A DNA stretch of 51,432 nucleotides from contig RECR01000079.1 of assembly GCA_007693955.1 (NCBI GenBank), forward strand, positions 1-51,432, given 5' to 3'. Each line of letters begins with the position of its first letter. The stretch's first letter is position 1. The position numbers were made by a program, and so were the translations under genes. The notes below the pieces were generated by a model. It saw nothing but the letters and a program-made list of their open reading frames with translations. It made no database searches and was not told where the DNA came from. The DNA is from Gloeocapsa sp. DLM2.Bin57. Lineage in GTDB: Bacteria > Cyanobacteriota > Cyanobacteriia > Cyanobacteriales > Gloeocapsaceae. This document shows positions 26,216 through 33,950 of the stretch, in pieces.

Positions 26216-26539
26216 GTGAGTACCGTACAAATAATCGAAGATTCAGCCAACTTTCAAGAAGTAATCAAATCAGAACAACCAGTCTTGGCTTACTTTTGGG
26301 CTTCTTGGTGTGGTCCTTGTCGCTTAGTATCTCCCTCCATTGAATGGGTGAGTAAAGAATACGGCGATCGCGTTATAGTGATTAAACTAGAAATAGACAA
26401 AAATCAAGCAGCTGTCGCCCATTGTCAAGTAGAAGGAGTACCAGCTTTAAGATTATTTAAAAATGCAGCTATAATTGCTACTCACGAAGGGGCGATCACT
26501 AAACAACAATTACAAGGGTTTCTTGAACCCTATATCTAA
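26216..26539 (+). CDS. trxA: thioredoxin
   Basis: The 107-residue protein has the redox-active WCGPC in ASWCGPCRLVSPS, the cis-proline segment EGVPALRLF and the usual fold size of a cytosolic thioredoxin. It would reduce protein disulfides with electrons from thioredoxin reductases. The start is GTG at 26216. Several thioredoxins exist in cyanobacteria, so the isoform type (m, x, y) is not settled. Just four bases separate its stop from the aminotransferase ATG. Confidence 0.88.
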   Translation: MSTVQIIEDSANFQEVIKSEQPVLAYFWASWCGPCRLVSPSIEWVSKEYGDRVIVIKLEIDKNQAAVAHCQVEGVPALRLFKNAAIIATHEGAITKQQLQGFLEPYI

Positions 26540-26543
26540 TCAA

Positions 26544-27716
26544 ATGAAATTTGCACTTCGTTTAGATAACCTGCAAAATAACGTTTTTGCCGATATGGAT
26601 CAGGCTAAAGCCCAAGCCCAAGCTAAGGGTAAAACTATTATTGACCTTTCCCTTGGCTCTTCTGATTTATCTGCACCTACAGAGGTAATCAAAGTAATAG
26701 CCCAAGCTTTACCCGATTCTAACACTCACGGTTATCTACTCCATCGCGGTACACAAGCATTTAGACAAGCTGTGGCATTATGGTATAGCAATAGGTTTGG
26801 AATAGCAATTGACCCCGAAACAGAGGTTCTACCCCTGATTGGGTGTCAAGAAGGAACAGCCCATTTACCTTTAGCTATCCTTAATCCTGGAGATTTCGCC
26901 CTCCTACAAGATCCAGGTTATCCCTCTCACTCAGGAGGCGTATATCTCGCAGGTGGTCAGGTTTACACTATGCCTCTATTAGAGGAAAATAAGTTCTTAC
27001 CTATATTTAAGGATATACCATCTACGGTACTAGCTCAAAGTAAAATGATGATTTTGAGTTATCCCCATAATCCTACCACGGCGATCGCCCCACTGGATTT
27101 CTTCAGCGAAGCTGTAGATTTTTGTCGTCATCACGATCTAGTCTTAGTCCACGATTTTCCCTACCTAGATATGGTTTTTGACGAAAATATCTCTGTTCCC
27201 TCGATTCTTCAAGCAGATCCTCACAAAAGCTTGAGTATCGAGTTTTTTACCTTTTCTAAATCCTATAATATGGGAGGTTTTCGTATCGGCTATGCCATTG
27301 GTAACCCCCAACTTATCCAAGCTTTAAAGAAAATCAAAGCAGTTATCGACTTTAATCAGTATAGCGGTATTCTCCAAGGGGCGATCACAGCTTTACAAAG
27401 TCCTCCTGCTATTATTCAAGATACGGTTAACACCTTTCGACGTCGTCGGGATTTTCTGGTCAACGCTTTACAGCAAATCCATTGGGATGTACCTACACCC
27501 TCTGCTACCCTCTATCTCTGGGCAAAATTACCCGAGCCCTGGACTACAGATTCTGTCGGCTTTTGTACTTCTTTAGTAGAATCTACAGGAGTCGCCCTTT
27601 CTCCCGGGTTGGGTTTTGGTAAGTCAGGAGAAGGTTATGTCCGTTTTGCTTTAGTTACACCAGAAGCTACCCTTCAAGAAGCAGTCAATAAAATCGCTCA
27701 ATTTATCCTGGTATAA
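26544..27716 (+). CDS. class I/II PLP aminotransferase (LL-DAP/aspartate type)
   Basis: The 390-residue PLP enzyme belongs to the aspartate aminotransferase fold family. Visible are SLGSSDLSAPTEVIKVI, GCQEGTAHLPLAILNPGD, LSYPHNPTTAIA and the PLP-lysine stretch FSKSYNMGGFRIGYAIGNP. It resembles cyanobacterial proteins annotated as LL-diaminopimelate or aspartate/alanine aminotransferase; the exact substrates are unsure. The ATG at 26544 lies four bases after the thioredoxin stop and is preferred to a start 23 codons upstream that would overlap it. A small hairpin, ACTTCT-TCG-AGAAGT at 27726-27740, lies after the stop. Confidence 0.85.
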   Translation: MKFALRLDNLQNNVFADMDQAKAQAQAKGKTIIDLSLGSSDLSAPTEVIKVIAQALPDSNTHGYLLHRGTQAFRQAVALWYSNRFGIAIDPETEVLPLIGCQEGTAHLPLAILNPGDFALLQDPGYPSHSGGVYLAGGQVYTMPLLEENKFLPIFKDIPSTVLAQSKMMILSYPHNPTTAIAPLDFFSEAVDFCRHHDLVLVHDFPYLDMVFDENISVPSILQADPHKSLSIEFFTFSKSYNMGGFRIGYAIGNPQLIQALKKIKAVIDFNQYSGILQGAITALQSPPAIIQDTVNTFRRRRDFLVNALQQIHWDVPTPSATLYLWAKLPEPWTTDSVGFCTSLVESTGVALSPGLGFGKSGEGYVRFALVTPEATLQEAVNKIAQFILV

Positions 27717-27748
27717 ACCTTCTTTACTTCTTCGAGAAGTATAAAACC

Positions 27749-28591
27749 ATGAAAATTATTGAACACACCTCCAGAAAACTTGTACTTAAAGAAGAAAGTG
27801 CTCCTACTGTTTTGTTCCTGACTTTTCATTCTTTGTTGTGTGCATTATTTTTAGCATCTATTATATTACTTGGGAACTCAGGAGTGGAAACTATAACCTG
27901 TAGGAAATTATACATAGCGCAAGCTGACTGTACTTTAGAGTATTCTAAACTCATGGGACGTATTTCAACTCAACCACGACTTATGACTGGAGTCAAAGAA
28001 GTTATCGTCAAGGAAAAAACTGATAGTGAAGATGACAGTGTTCATTATGTTATTTATTTATCAGGAAGTCAAGGTAATTATCAATTACAGAATAATTCTC
28101 CAACAGATGCTAATAAGTTAAATCATTTTATTAATAATCAAAACCTTAGTAATCAAAATCAGCCATTAGTTATAAAAAATGATAATCTTCGCCAAACCTT
28201 AAATACAGTTAGTACATTATTTTATTTGATTTTATTTCTATTATTGCTCGACTTATGGTGTATTTTTAATTTTATAGTTAAAGAAATGATAATTTTTGAT
28301 AAAAATAAGAATATTTGTCAAGTAGTTATTATTAAGAATTTAAAGAGAACACACAAAATAGCTAAGGAGTTTTTCCTTGAGCAAATTCAGAAAGTTGTTA
28401 TAGAACTTGAAAAAAATATTCATGGCCCTGATATTTACGTTTTATACCTAATTTTACCCGATGAAACAAAAAAACGAATAGATTCTTCCTTCTCATCAGA
28501 AGAAGAAGAAGTAGTAGTAGTAGTAGAAGTAGAAACAATTGCTAGAACTATCACTGATTTCTTGGGAATAGAATTAAGAAAAAATTACTAA
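27749..28591 (+). CDS. tandem membrane-protein family, single-unit copy
   Basis: This 280-residue protein has a one-unit layout. It starts with IIEHTSRKLVLKEE, then a hydrophobic span (residues 20-43), a loop with two Cys blocks (VETITCRKL and ADCTLEYSKLMGRISTQPR), a GSQGNY motif, a second span (about 150-178), FDKNKNICQVVIIKNLKRT, LEQIQKVVIELE, YLILPDETKKRID and the end TDFLGIELRKNY. I know no function for this family. It is followed 13 bases later by a paralogue carrying two such units. Codons 251-262 are a (GAA)4(GTA)5GAAGTAGAA tract that its relatives lack. It follows the aminotransferase gene by 32 bases. Confidence 0.75.
   Translation: MKIIEHTSRKLVLKEESAPTVLFLTFHSLLCALFLASIILLGNSGVETITCRKLYIAQADCTLEYSKLMGRISTQPRLMTGVKEVIVKEKTDSEDDSVHYVIYLSGSQGNYQLQNNSPTDANKLNHFINNQNLSNQNQPLVIKNDNLRQTLNTVSTLFYLILFLLLLDLWCIFNFIVKEMIIFDKNKNICQVVIIKNLKRTHKIAKEFFLEQIQKVVIELEKNIHGPDIYVLYLILPDETKKRIDSSFSSEEEEVVVVVEVETIARTITDFLGIELRKNY
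28499..28534 (+). repeat. in-frame GAA/GTA trinucleotide tract
   Basis: Four GAA codons, five GTA codons and GAA-GTA-GAA encode EEEEVVVVVEVE within the 280-residue membrane protein. Paralogous units have only SSDEEQVEK or SELEVEK here, so the tract is an expansion that could vary in length by slippage without frameshift. Confidence 0.8.
28562..28591 (+). repeat. 30-bp exact direct repeat, copy 1
   Basis: The last 30 bases of the 280-residue gene, up to and including the stop, are identical to 29982-30011, the last 30 bases of the next gene. They encode LGIELRKNY plus stop. The identity suggests recent duplication or gene conversion of the 3' ends. Confidence 0.9.
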
Positions 28592-28604
28592 CAAGGATTT
28601 CTTT

Positions 28605-30011
28605 ATGAAAATTATCGAACACACATCTGAAAAACTTGTACTTAAAGAGTATGGAAATGTCTCTATTACTTATTTTTTAATGTTCATAAATGCTTTTATA
28701 GTACCATTTCCATTCTTCTTTATTATTTTTCCTGTTGCTTCTTTTATTAGGTCTTGGACTTCAGGAGTAGTAACCACAATACTATTATCTTTTTTGACTA
28801 TTCTTTATCTGATATTTATAGTATATGCCAACCTTTGGTGTATTAATAAATACTTTCAAACAGTTATACATTTCGATAAAAATAAGAATATCTTGCAAAT
28901 ATTTATAATTAATGAATTCAAAAAAACACAGAGAATAGAGAAAGAATTTTTCCTTGAGCAAATTCAGGAAGTTTTGATAGAACCTGAAAAAGATAGTGCT
29001 GGAGATGAAACTTATTATCTCTACCTAATTTTACCTGATGGAACAAGAACAGAAATAGACTCTTCTTCAGATGAAGAACAAGTAGAAAAAATTGCTAAAA
29101 CTTTAACTGATTTCTTGAGAATAGAATTAAGAAAAAATGGCTTAGTAGAAAAAAAGAAAACATTTAGAGAAGGAAAAAAAACATTCATAGAAATAACCGA
29201 ACATACATCCAGAAAACTTGTATTTAGAGAAAAAAGTTTCTCATTCCCACCTGTTGTGTTTCTGGTTATACACACAATTGTATCTATTTTAGTATTGTTG
29301 TTAATAATCATGCTTTGGCGCTCAGGAACAGAAACCATAACCTGTCAAAAACTTAACCCAGAACGAGTTGACTGTACTGTAGAATATTCTAGACTCATGG
29401 GTCTTATTTCAACTCAACCAAGACTGATTACAGAAGTTCAAAATGCCAGAGTTGCCAGAACAAATCTTAGCTCAGGTGAGAATTTTTATCATGTTATTTA
29501 TTTATCAGGAAGTCAAGGTGATTATCCACTAGAAAGTTATCACTTCCTAACAAACGCTAACAAGTTAAATCACGAGTTAAATGATTTTATTCATAATTCT
29601 TTTCGTCAGGAAAAACTACTCTTAATTGGTAATGATAATTTTGCCACTAGTGTCTTAAAATTGTTAATAGTTTTTCTCCTAATTTTCTCCTGTATAGATT
29701 TTTTGTTCATTAAGCATTGGTTGTTTAAAAAGTTTTTCATTTTAGATAAAAATAAGAAGATGTTTCAAGTAGCTATTATTAATTCTTTAACGCAAAAACA
29801 AAAAGTATGTCAAGAATTTTTTCTTGTTCAACTAGCGGTTGTCATGGAACGTGAAGAATATAGTGATGGCAATAAAAGTTATACATCTTTTCTGGTTTTA
29901 CCTGATGGGACAAAAAAAGAGATAAATTACTCTACATCTGAACTAGAAGTAGAAAAAATGGCTAAAACCTTAACACATTTTTTGGGAATAGAATTAAGAA
30001 AAAATTACTAA
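28605..30011 (+). CDS. tandem membrane-protein family, two-unit copy
   Basis: The 468-residue protein contains two units of the same family as its upstream neighbour. Unit 1 (about residues 1-180) opens IIEHTSEKLVLKEYG and ends LTDFLRIELRKNG but lacks the Cys-rich loop and the GSQG motif; its two spans are close together. A short linker follows, then unit 2 (about 196-468) opens ITEHTSRKLVFREK and keeps the Cys loop (ETITCQKL, DCTVEYSRLMGLISTQPR), GSQGDY, span 2 and the end LGIELRKNY. The protein thus came from duplication plus loss of the loop in unit 1. Four membrane spans are expected. The function is unknown. It starts 13 bases after the first gene and its end overlaps the convergent sspA gene by 18 bases. 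Confidence 0.78.
   Translation: MKIIEHTSEKLVLKEYGNVSITYFLMFINAFIVPFPFFFIIFPVASFIRSWTSGVVTTILLSFLTILYLIFIVYANLWCINKYFQTVIHFDKNKNILQIFIINEFKKTQRIEKEFFLEQIQEVLIEPEKDSAGDETYYLYLILPDGTRTEIDSSSDEEQVEKIAKTLTDFLRIELRKNGLVEKKKTFREGKKTFIEITEHTSRKLVFREKSFSFPPVVFLVIHTIVSILVLLLIIMLWRSGTETITCQKLNPERVDCTVEYSRLMGLISTQPRLITEVQNARVARTNLSSGENFYHVIYLSGSQGDYPLESYHFLTNANKLNHELNDFIHNSFRQEKLLLIGNDNFATSVLKLLIVFLLIFSCIDFLFIKHWLFKKFFILDKNKKMFQVAIINSLTQKQKVCQEFFLVQLAVVMEREEYSDGNKSYTSFLVLPDGTKKEINYSTSELEVEKMAKTLTHFLGIELRKNY
29982..30011 (+). repeat. 30-bp exact direct repeat, copy 2
   Basis: This is the second copy of the 30-bp sequence at 28562-28591, again ending exactly at the stop. Part of it (29994-30011) also overlaps the end of sspA on the other strand, so the repeat provides the last sspA codons. 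Confidence 0.9.
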
Positions 30012-31148
30012 TTTAATTGCTCTCTCAAGAATTATACTTGCTTGGTGGATCTCCTCCTCAGTGGTAAACTTGCCAATACCAATGCGTAAAGCGCCATCGA
30101 TAACTGCTTCAGGTAATCTCATTGCTCGTAAAACATGGGAAGGACTCGGGACACCTGATGTACAAGCAGCGCCCGTAGAAATAGCTAATTGAGAACGAAT
30201 TCGCGCAATAACTGCACTATTAGGAATATTTGGTACAGAAATATGCAGATTTCCTGCGAGACGATGGTTAGTGTCACCATTGACCACTAACTCAGGAATA
30301 TTACTTTGTAAGTAAGCTTGTAACCTATCCCGCTTAGAGGCGATCGCCCTCTCATCCTCCTCCATTTCTAATTGACGTAAGCGACAAGCTTCCCCTAAAC
30401 CCACAATACCAGGAACATTGAGAGTACCCGATCGCTTCCCCTGTTGATGACCCCCACCATAAATAATCGGTTCGAGACTATAACCTTTTTTCACCACTAA
30501 TGCGCCAATTCCTTTAGGACCATAAAATTTATGAGCAGAAATACTTAAATAAGTTATCCCCCAATCGCGAAAATTAAGAGGAATTTTACCTACTGCTTGG
30601 GAAGCATCACAGAGAAAAGGAATATGATATTTTTGGGCAATTTGACTGATAGTGGCGATCGGGTAAATATTGCCAATTTCGTTGTGAGCAGCCATAACAC
30701 AAAGTAGATCAAGACCTTGTTGACAAACAGTCTCCAGGTGTTTTAAATCTATTCTCCCTAATTGATCTACTTTCAGATAAATAAGTTCAGCTAGTCCTTT
30801 TTTTTGCAACATTACACAGGTATCTATTACCGCTTTATGTTCTAAAGGAGAAAGAGCAATACGGGATAGTTTTTGAGGAGATTTGCTCCTGATTGTACCC
30901 TGGATAGCTAAATTAAGACTTTCAGTTGCACCATCGGTAAAGATAATCTCTTTCGGTGAAGCGTTGATTAAATCAGCTATATACCCACGAGCAATTTTAA
31001 CCGCTTTTTCGGCTTCATCACCATAGGTATGATCAATACTGCTAGCATTACCAAAAGCAGTAGTTAGGTAATAGAGCATTAATTGAGCGATTCTCGGGTC
31101 AACTGGAGTAGTTGAATGATAATCAAGATAGATAGGATTAGTTGTCAT
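29994..31148 (-). CDS. sspA: cysteine desulfurase (SspA of the Ssp system)
   Basis: The 384-residue PLP enzyme takes sulfur from cysteine as a persulfide. It shows PLP-contacting H104 (SPLEH), D181 (LCDASQ), the Schiff-base lysine K207 (SAHKFYGPKG), and the catalytic C329 in STGAACTSGVPSPSH. It belongs to the IscS/NifS group. Its ATG overlaps the stop of the PLD-type gene as ATGA, and it ends the Ssp operon, so I assign it as SspA, the sulfur donor to SspD. IscS paralogues for Fe-S cluster building look alike, so a double role is possible; the operon position is the argument. Its last 18 bases overlap the convergent membrane-protein gene. Confidence 0.85.
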   Translation of the reverse strand: MTTNPIYLDYHSTTPVDPRIAQLMLYYLTTAFGNASSIDHTYGDEAEKAVKIARGYIADLINASPKEIIFTDGATESLNLAIQGTIRSKSPQKLSRIALSPLEHKAVIDTCVMLQKKGLAELIYLKVDQLGRIDLKHLETVCQQGLDLLCVMAAHNEIGNIYPIATISQIAQKYHIPFLCDASQAVGKIPLNFRDWGITYLSISAHKFYGPKGIGALVVKKGYSLEPIIYGGGHQQGKRSGTLNVPGIVGLGEACRLRQLEMEEDERAIASKRDRLQAYLQSNIPELVVNGDTNHRLAGNLHISVPNIPNSAVIARIRSQLAISTGAACTSGVPSPSHVLRAMRLPEAVIDGALRIGIGKFTTEEEIHQASIILERAIKLVIFS

Positions 31149-32077
31149 ATGCGATAGAAAATTTCAGAGTGATTAGGAATAGAAACACCATAGCGATCGG
31201 GCAAATAATATAGTAACCAACGCATTAAGGTTTGCCAGTTTCTTTGAGGGTTAAAATCAGGCAAATTTTGACAAGGAAGAGAAGCCAATAAATTACAAAT
31301 AGCCCCAAATCTTTGTGGAGTTTTGACAAAAACATCTAGTTGCTGAATAATTGGTTTTTGCAATAAAAGTGCTCCAATATAATCTTTAAACGCTGTTTTC
31401 GAGAGACCAGAAATAATAGCCAGAGAACTTAAATCCCTTTCTGCAGCTTCACGAGCAATGGTAGTTAAATTATCCCAATCTCCACAATAAGCTAGATAAA
31501 GTTCTTCAGGATTTCTCAGTTTAGGTAGCCAAGCTTCTGAAGGAATAGTAGAAATTGTTGACTCAATAACTAACTGATTTACAGCTAAAGGAATAGTCAG
31601 GTTTATGTCTTTTAATTTAACTATCATTTCTTGAAAAGAATCAAACCAATCCTCAGTCACTTCTAGAGCACCTGTAAATAATTCCTGTTCAAAGTCTTGT
31701 AAATAAGGCTCATTAGTGGACAATTGAACCAGCAGTTCTAAATTAGCTAAATTAGCTAAACCTAGTCCTTTTGCAGTTAAATTAGCTGAACCCACTAAAC
31801 ATCGCTGATCAAAACTATAATATTTAGCGTGTAAATCACTTTTGAGCCACAAAGAAGCAGTGGGGTAAGCTTGAATTACTTGCCATATTTCTAAGTCACA
31901 AACTCCTGTTAAGATATCTTCAGGTAGCCATCTTGTTACACAGTCAATCTTGATTCCTGGATTGAGATAACTAAAGATTTGTTTTAAGACAGATACTTTA
32001 ATAAAAGGAGCAGCGAGAATAACTTTTCTTTGGGCATTTTTACTTAAATTTTCGATTTTTTGCCACAGTAAACTCAT
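31145..32077 (-). CDS. sspH: PLD-type nuclease of the Ssp system (SspH by order)
   Basis: The 310-residue protein has one phospholipase-D-type HKD motif, H83-A-K85-YYSF-D90, with the downstream VGSANLTAKGLG (S97, N99) that completes it. A second HKD motif is not seen, so it would act as a dimer. Proteins of this type cut DNA in several restriction systems. It lies two bases after the Hsp90-like gene and overlaps sspA as ATGA. In the known sspBCD-sspFGH cassette the last three genes form the restriction module that damages unmodified DNA; the letter H is given by gene order and needs checking. Confidence 0.75.
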   Translation of the reverse strand: MSLLWQKIENLSKNAQRKVILAAPFIKVSVLKQIFSYLNPGIKIDCVTRWLPEDILTGVCDLEIWQVIQAYPTASLWLKSDLHAKYYSFDQRCLVGSANLTAKGLGLANLANLELLVQLSTNEPYLQDFEQELFTGALEVTEDWFDSFQEMIVKLKDINLTIPLAVNQLVIESTISTIPSEAWLPKLRNPEELYLAYCGDWDNLTTIAREAAERDLSSLAIISGLSKTAFKDYIGALLLQKPIIQQLDVFVKTPQRFGAICNLLASLPCQNLPDFNPQRNWQTLMRWLLYYLPDRYGVSIPNHSEIFYRI

Positions 32078-32079
32078 AC

Positions 32080-33903
32080 CTATGCTTTATTTTCTAAAAA
32101 CCTTCTAGCAATTCTTCCCCAATCAATTCGGGTTTCTTGAACTTTATTTTTACGTTCGCCATCTGGTTGTTCATCTTCGTATCTTGCCCAAGCCATTAAT
32201 AATAATTCTAACCCATCTAAAGCATTAACTAATCGAGAACGCAAGGTTTCTAAATCATCTGTTTCTACATCTTTTTCTAAAAGATCTACTAAATTGTCAT
32301 AAGCAGGATGATCGGTATTTAACGTAATAAGGATTACCCCACCTCTTGGTTTAACAGAGAAAAAAGCTGGACTGTCAAGATACCCTTTGGCAAATTGATA
32401 TTTTAAGCCATTTTCTACTGTAGTTGCTGCTAATAACTCCGCTTGTTTTTCACTGATTCCCTCTTCTAGTAAAGTTTCTTTAATTACTTGTTTGCGTTCT
32501 TCTTGAGGTAAGTTTTCATCTTGATCACTTTTACCTTGATAACCTTCTGATTTACGTTCTTTCGTAACGCTTGTAGCTATTTTTTGCGGTTTATAGGGAT
32601 CATGGCGTTTTTCACCGCTACGAGTTCCTTTAGTTTGTGCTTTTAATAAGCCACGAATTATCCTTAATTGACTATTAATTTTATGGGCTATTTCTAGCAG
32701 AGGTTCTTTGGGATCTTCATTCTGTTGTAACTCTTCTTTAAGTTTACTAAAACTCTGAGCATCATCTGATAAAGACTTAATATCTGTCTGCAAAATCTCG
32801 GTAAAATTTCGTGCAGATTGTTTATTATTAGTAACTCCGAAAAGATCATCAAGACTTGGAGGAAATTCTACTTCAACCCCCCACCATCTTTCTGTTGGTT
32901 CATAACCATTAGTTACTCCTGTATCAAGTTCTAATTCTCTACCTGCACGCACAATAGAAATACCAATATTTTTCTTAGCGTGTTTTCCATAAGAGGTACT
33001 ACCTGGATTAGAACCTGATTCAGTTTGACGCGCTTCTTCTTTAGCATAGGAAAAACGCACTTTAACCTCATGTTGTTTACCTTTAAAGTTAACAGCAAAA
33101 GTCGCTTCATAACAAGTATCACCCTCCCAAGGTTGGAACATCGCTTGATTATCAAAAGGAGGAGGACAAGAGGTTTTTTCCATTAAATAACCAGGATCAT
33201 TAGGTAGGGCATTTTTTTCGTAAATTATCTTATTTACATCGTCTAAATCAAAGGCTACCATCCGAATATTGACTTGATTATTATTGATAAATTTACGATA
33301 CATTCTCCCGATTAAAAGTTCAGAATTATCGATAATTGCTTTGCCTGTTCGCCATAGACAACGATCTATTTGTGACCAGACTATTAATGTGCCAGTTTGA
33401 CCAAAATGATTACCAACTCGATACCAGATATTAGGAATTGGTTTATAAATAGGTTCAGGAACTTCGCTCATTTGTTGCCTATTAATTTCATCTAAATCAA
33501 GGTAAGTATAGAGAGCATTTTCTACCCCATTTTGCCATGACCAAACGTTTATCCGTTGACATTGAGAAATAGAAGAAGAAGGTAAACCCATACCAAAACG
33601 TCCAATACCTGTATGTTTACTTTCCTCTAAATAAGTTCCGTTGCCAAATTGAAGAGCAAGGCGTAAAATTTTAGCATCCATACCACAACCATTATCTAAA
33701 ACAGCGATTTGGTCAATTCGAGGACGCTTTCTTTGTTCAATCTGTTGTTTCTTTTCTCCACAGAGTAATTCTACTTGAGATGCTCCGGCTTGAATAGCGT
33801 TATCGATCAATTCTGCTAAAGCGTAAGCCGCATTTTTATAGCCATTATCACGCATCGCTTGGATTACTAGATGAGGAGGGACGATATTATGAAAGTTAGT
33901 CAT
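32080..33903 (-). CDS. sspG: Hsp90/GHKL-type ATPase of the Ssp system (SspG by order)
   Basis: The 607-residue protein begins with a GHKL ATPase domain: N-box ELIDNAIQAG at 31-40, G1 box LDNGCGMD at 69-76 and G2 GRFGMGLPSSS at 101-111. A long middle region follows, with a charged linker about residues 370-450 and a C-terminal part with KGYLDSPAFFSVKPRGGVILITLN, resembling the non-ATPase part of other defence GHKL proteins. It is not a chaperone Hsp90, since the middle and dimer domains differ. GGAG lies nine bases before the ATG. It sits between the helicase gene (47-base gap) and the PLD gene (2-base gap). The letter G rests on order. Confidence 0.78.
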   Translation of the reverse strand: MTNFHNIVPPHLVIQAMRDNGYKNAAYALAELIDNAIQAGASQVELLCGEKKQQIEQRKRPRIDQIAVLDNGCGMDAKILRLALQFGNGTYLEESKHTGIGRFGMGLPSSSISQCQRINVWSWQNGVENALYTYLDLDEINRQQMSEVPEPIYKPIPNIWYRVGNHFGQTGTLIVWSQIDRCLWRTGKAIIDNSELLIGRMYRKFINNNQVNIRMVAFDLDDVNKIIYEKNALPNDPGYLMEKTSCPPPFDNQAMFQPWEGDTCYEATFAVNFKGKQHEVKVRFSYAKEEARQTESGSNPGSTSYGKHAKKNIGISIVRAGRELELDTGVTNGYEPTERWWGVEVEFPPSLDDLFGVTNNKQSARNFTEILQTDIKSLSDDAQSFSKLKEELQQNEDPKEPLLEIAHKINSQLRIIRGLLKAQTKGTRSGEKRHDPYKPQKIATSVTKERKSEGYQGKSDQDENLPQEERKQVIKETLLEEGISEKQAELLAATTVENGLKYQFAKGYLDSPAFFSVKPRGGVILITLNTDHPAYDNLVDLLEKDVETDDLETLRSRLVNALDGLELLLMAWARYEDEQPDGERKNKVQETRIDWGRIARRFLENKA

Positions 33904-33950
33904 TGAGTTAGTCTCCTAAATAAGTTGAAAATTGTTTAATTAGTTAAATA

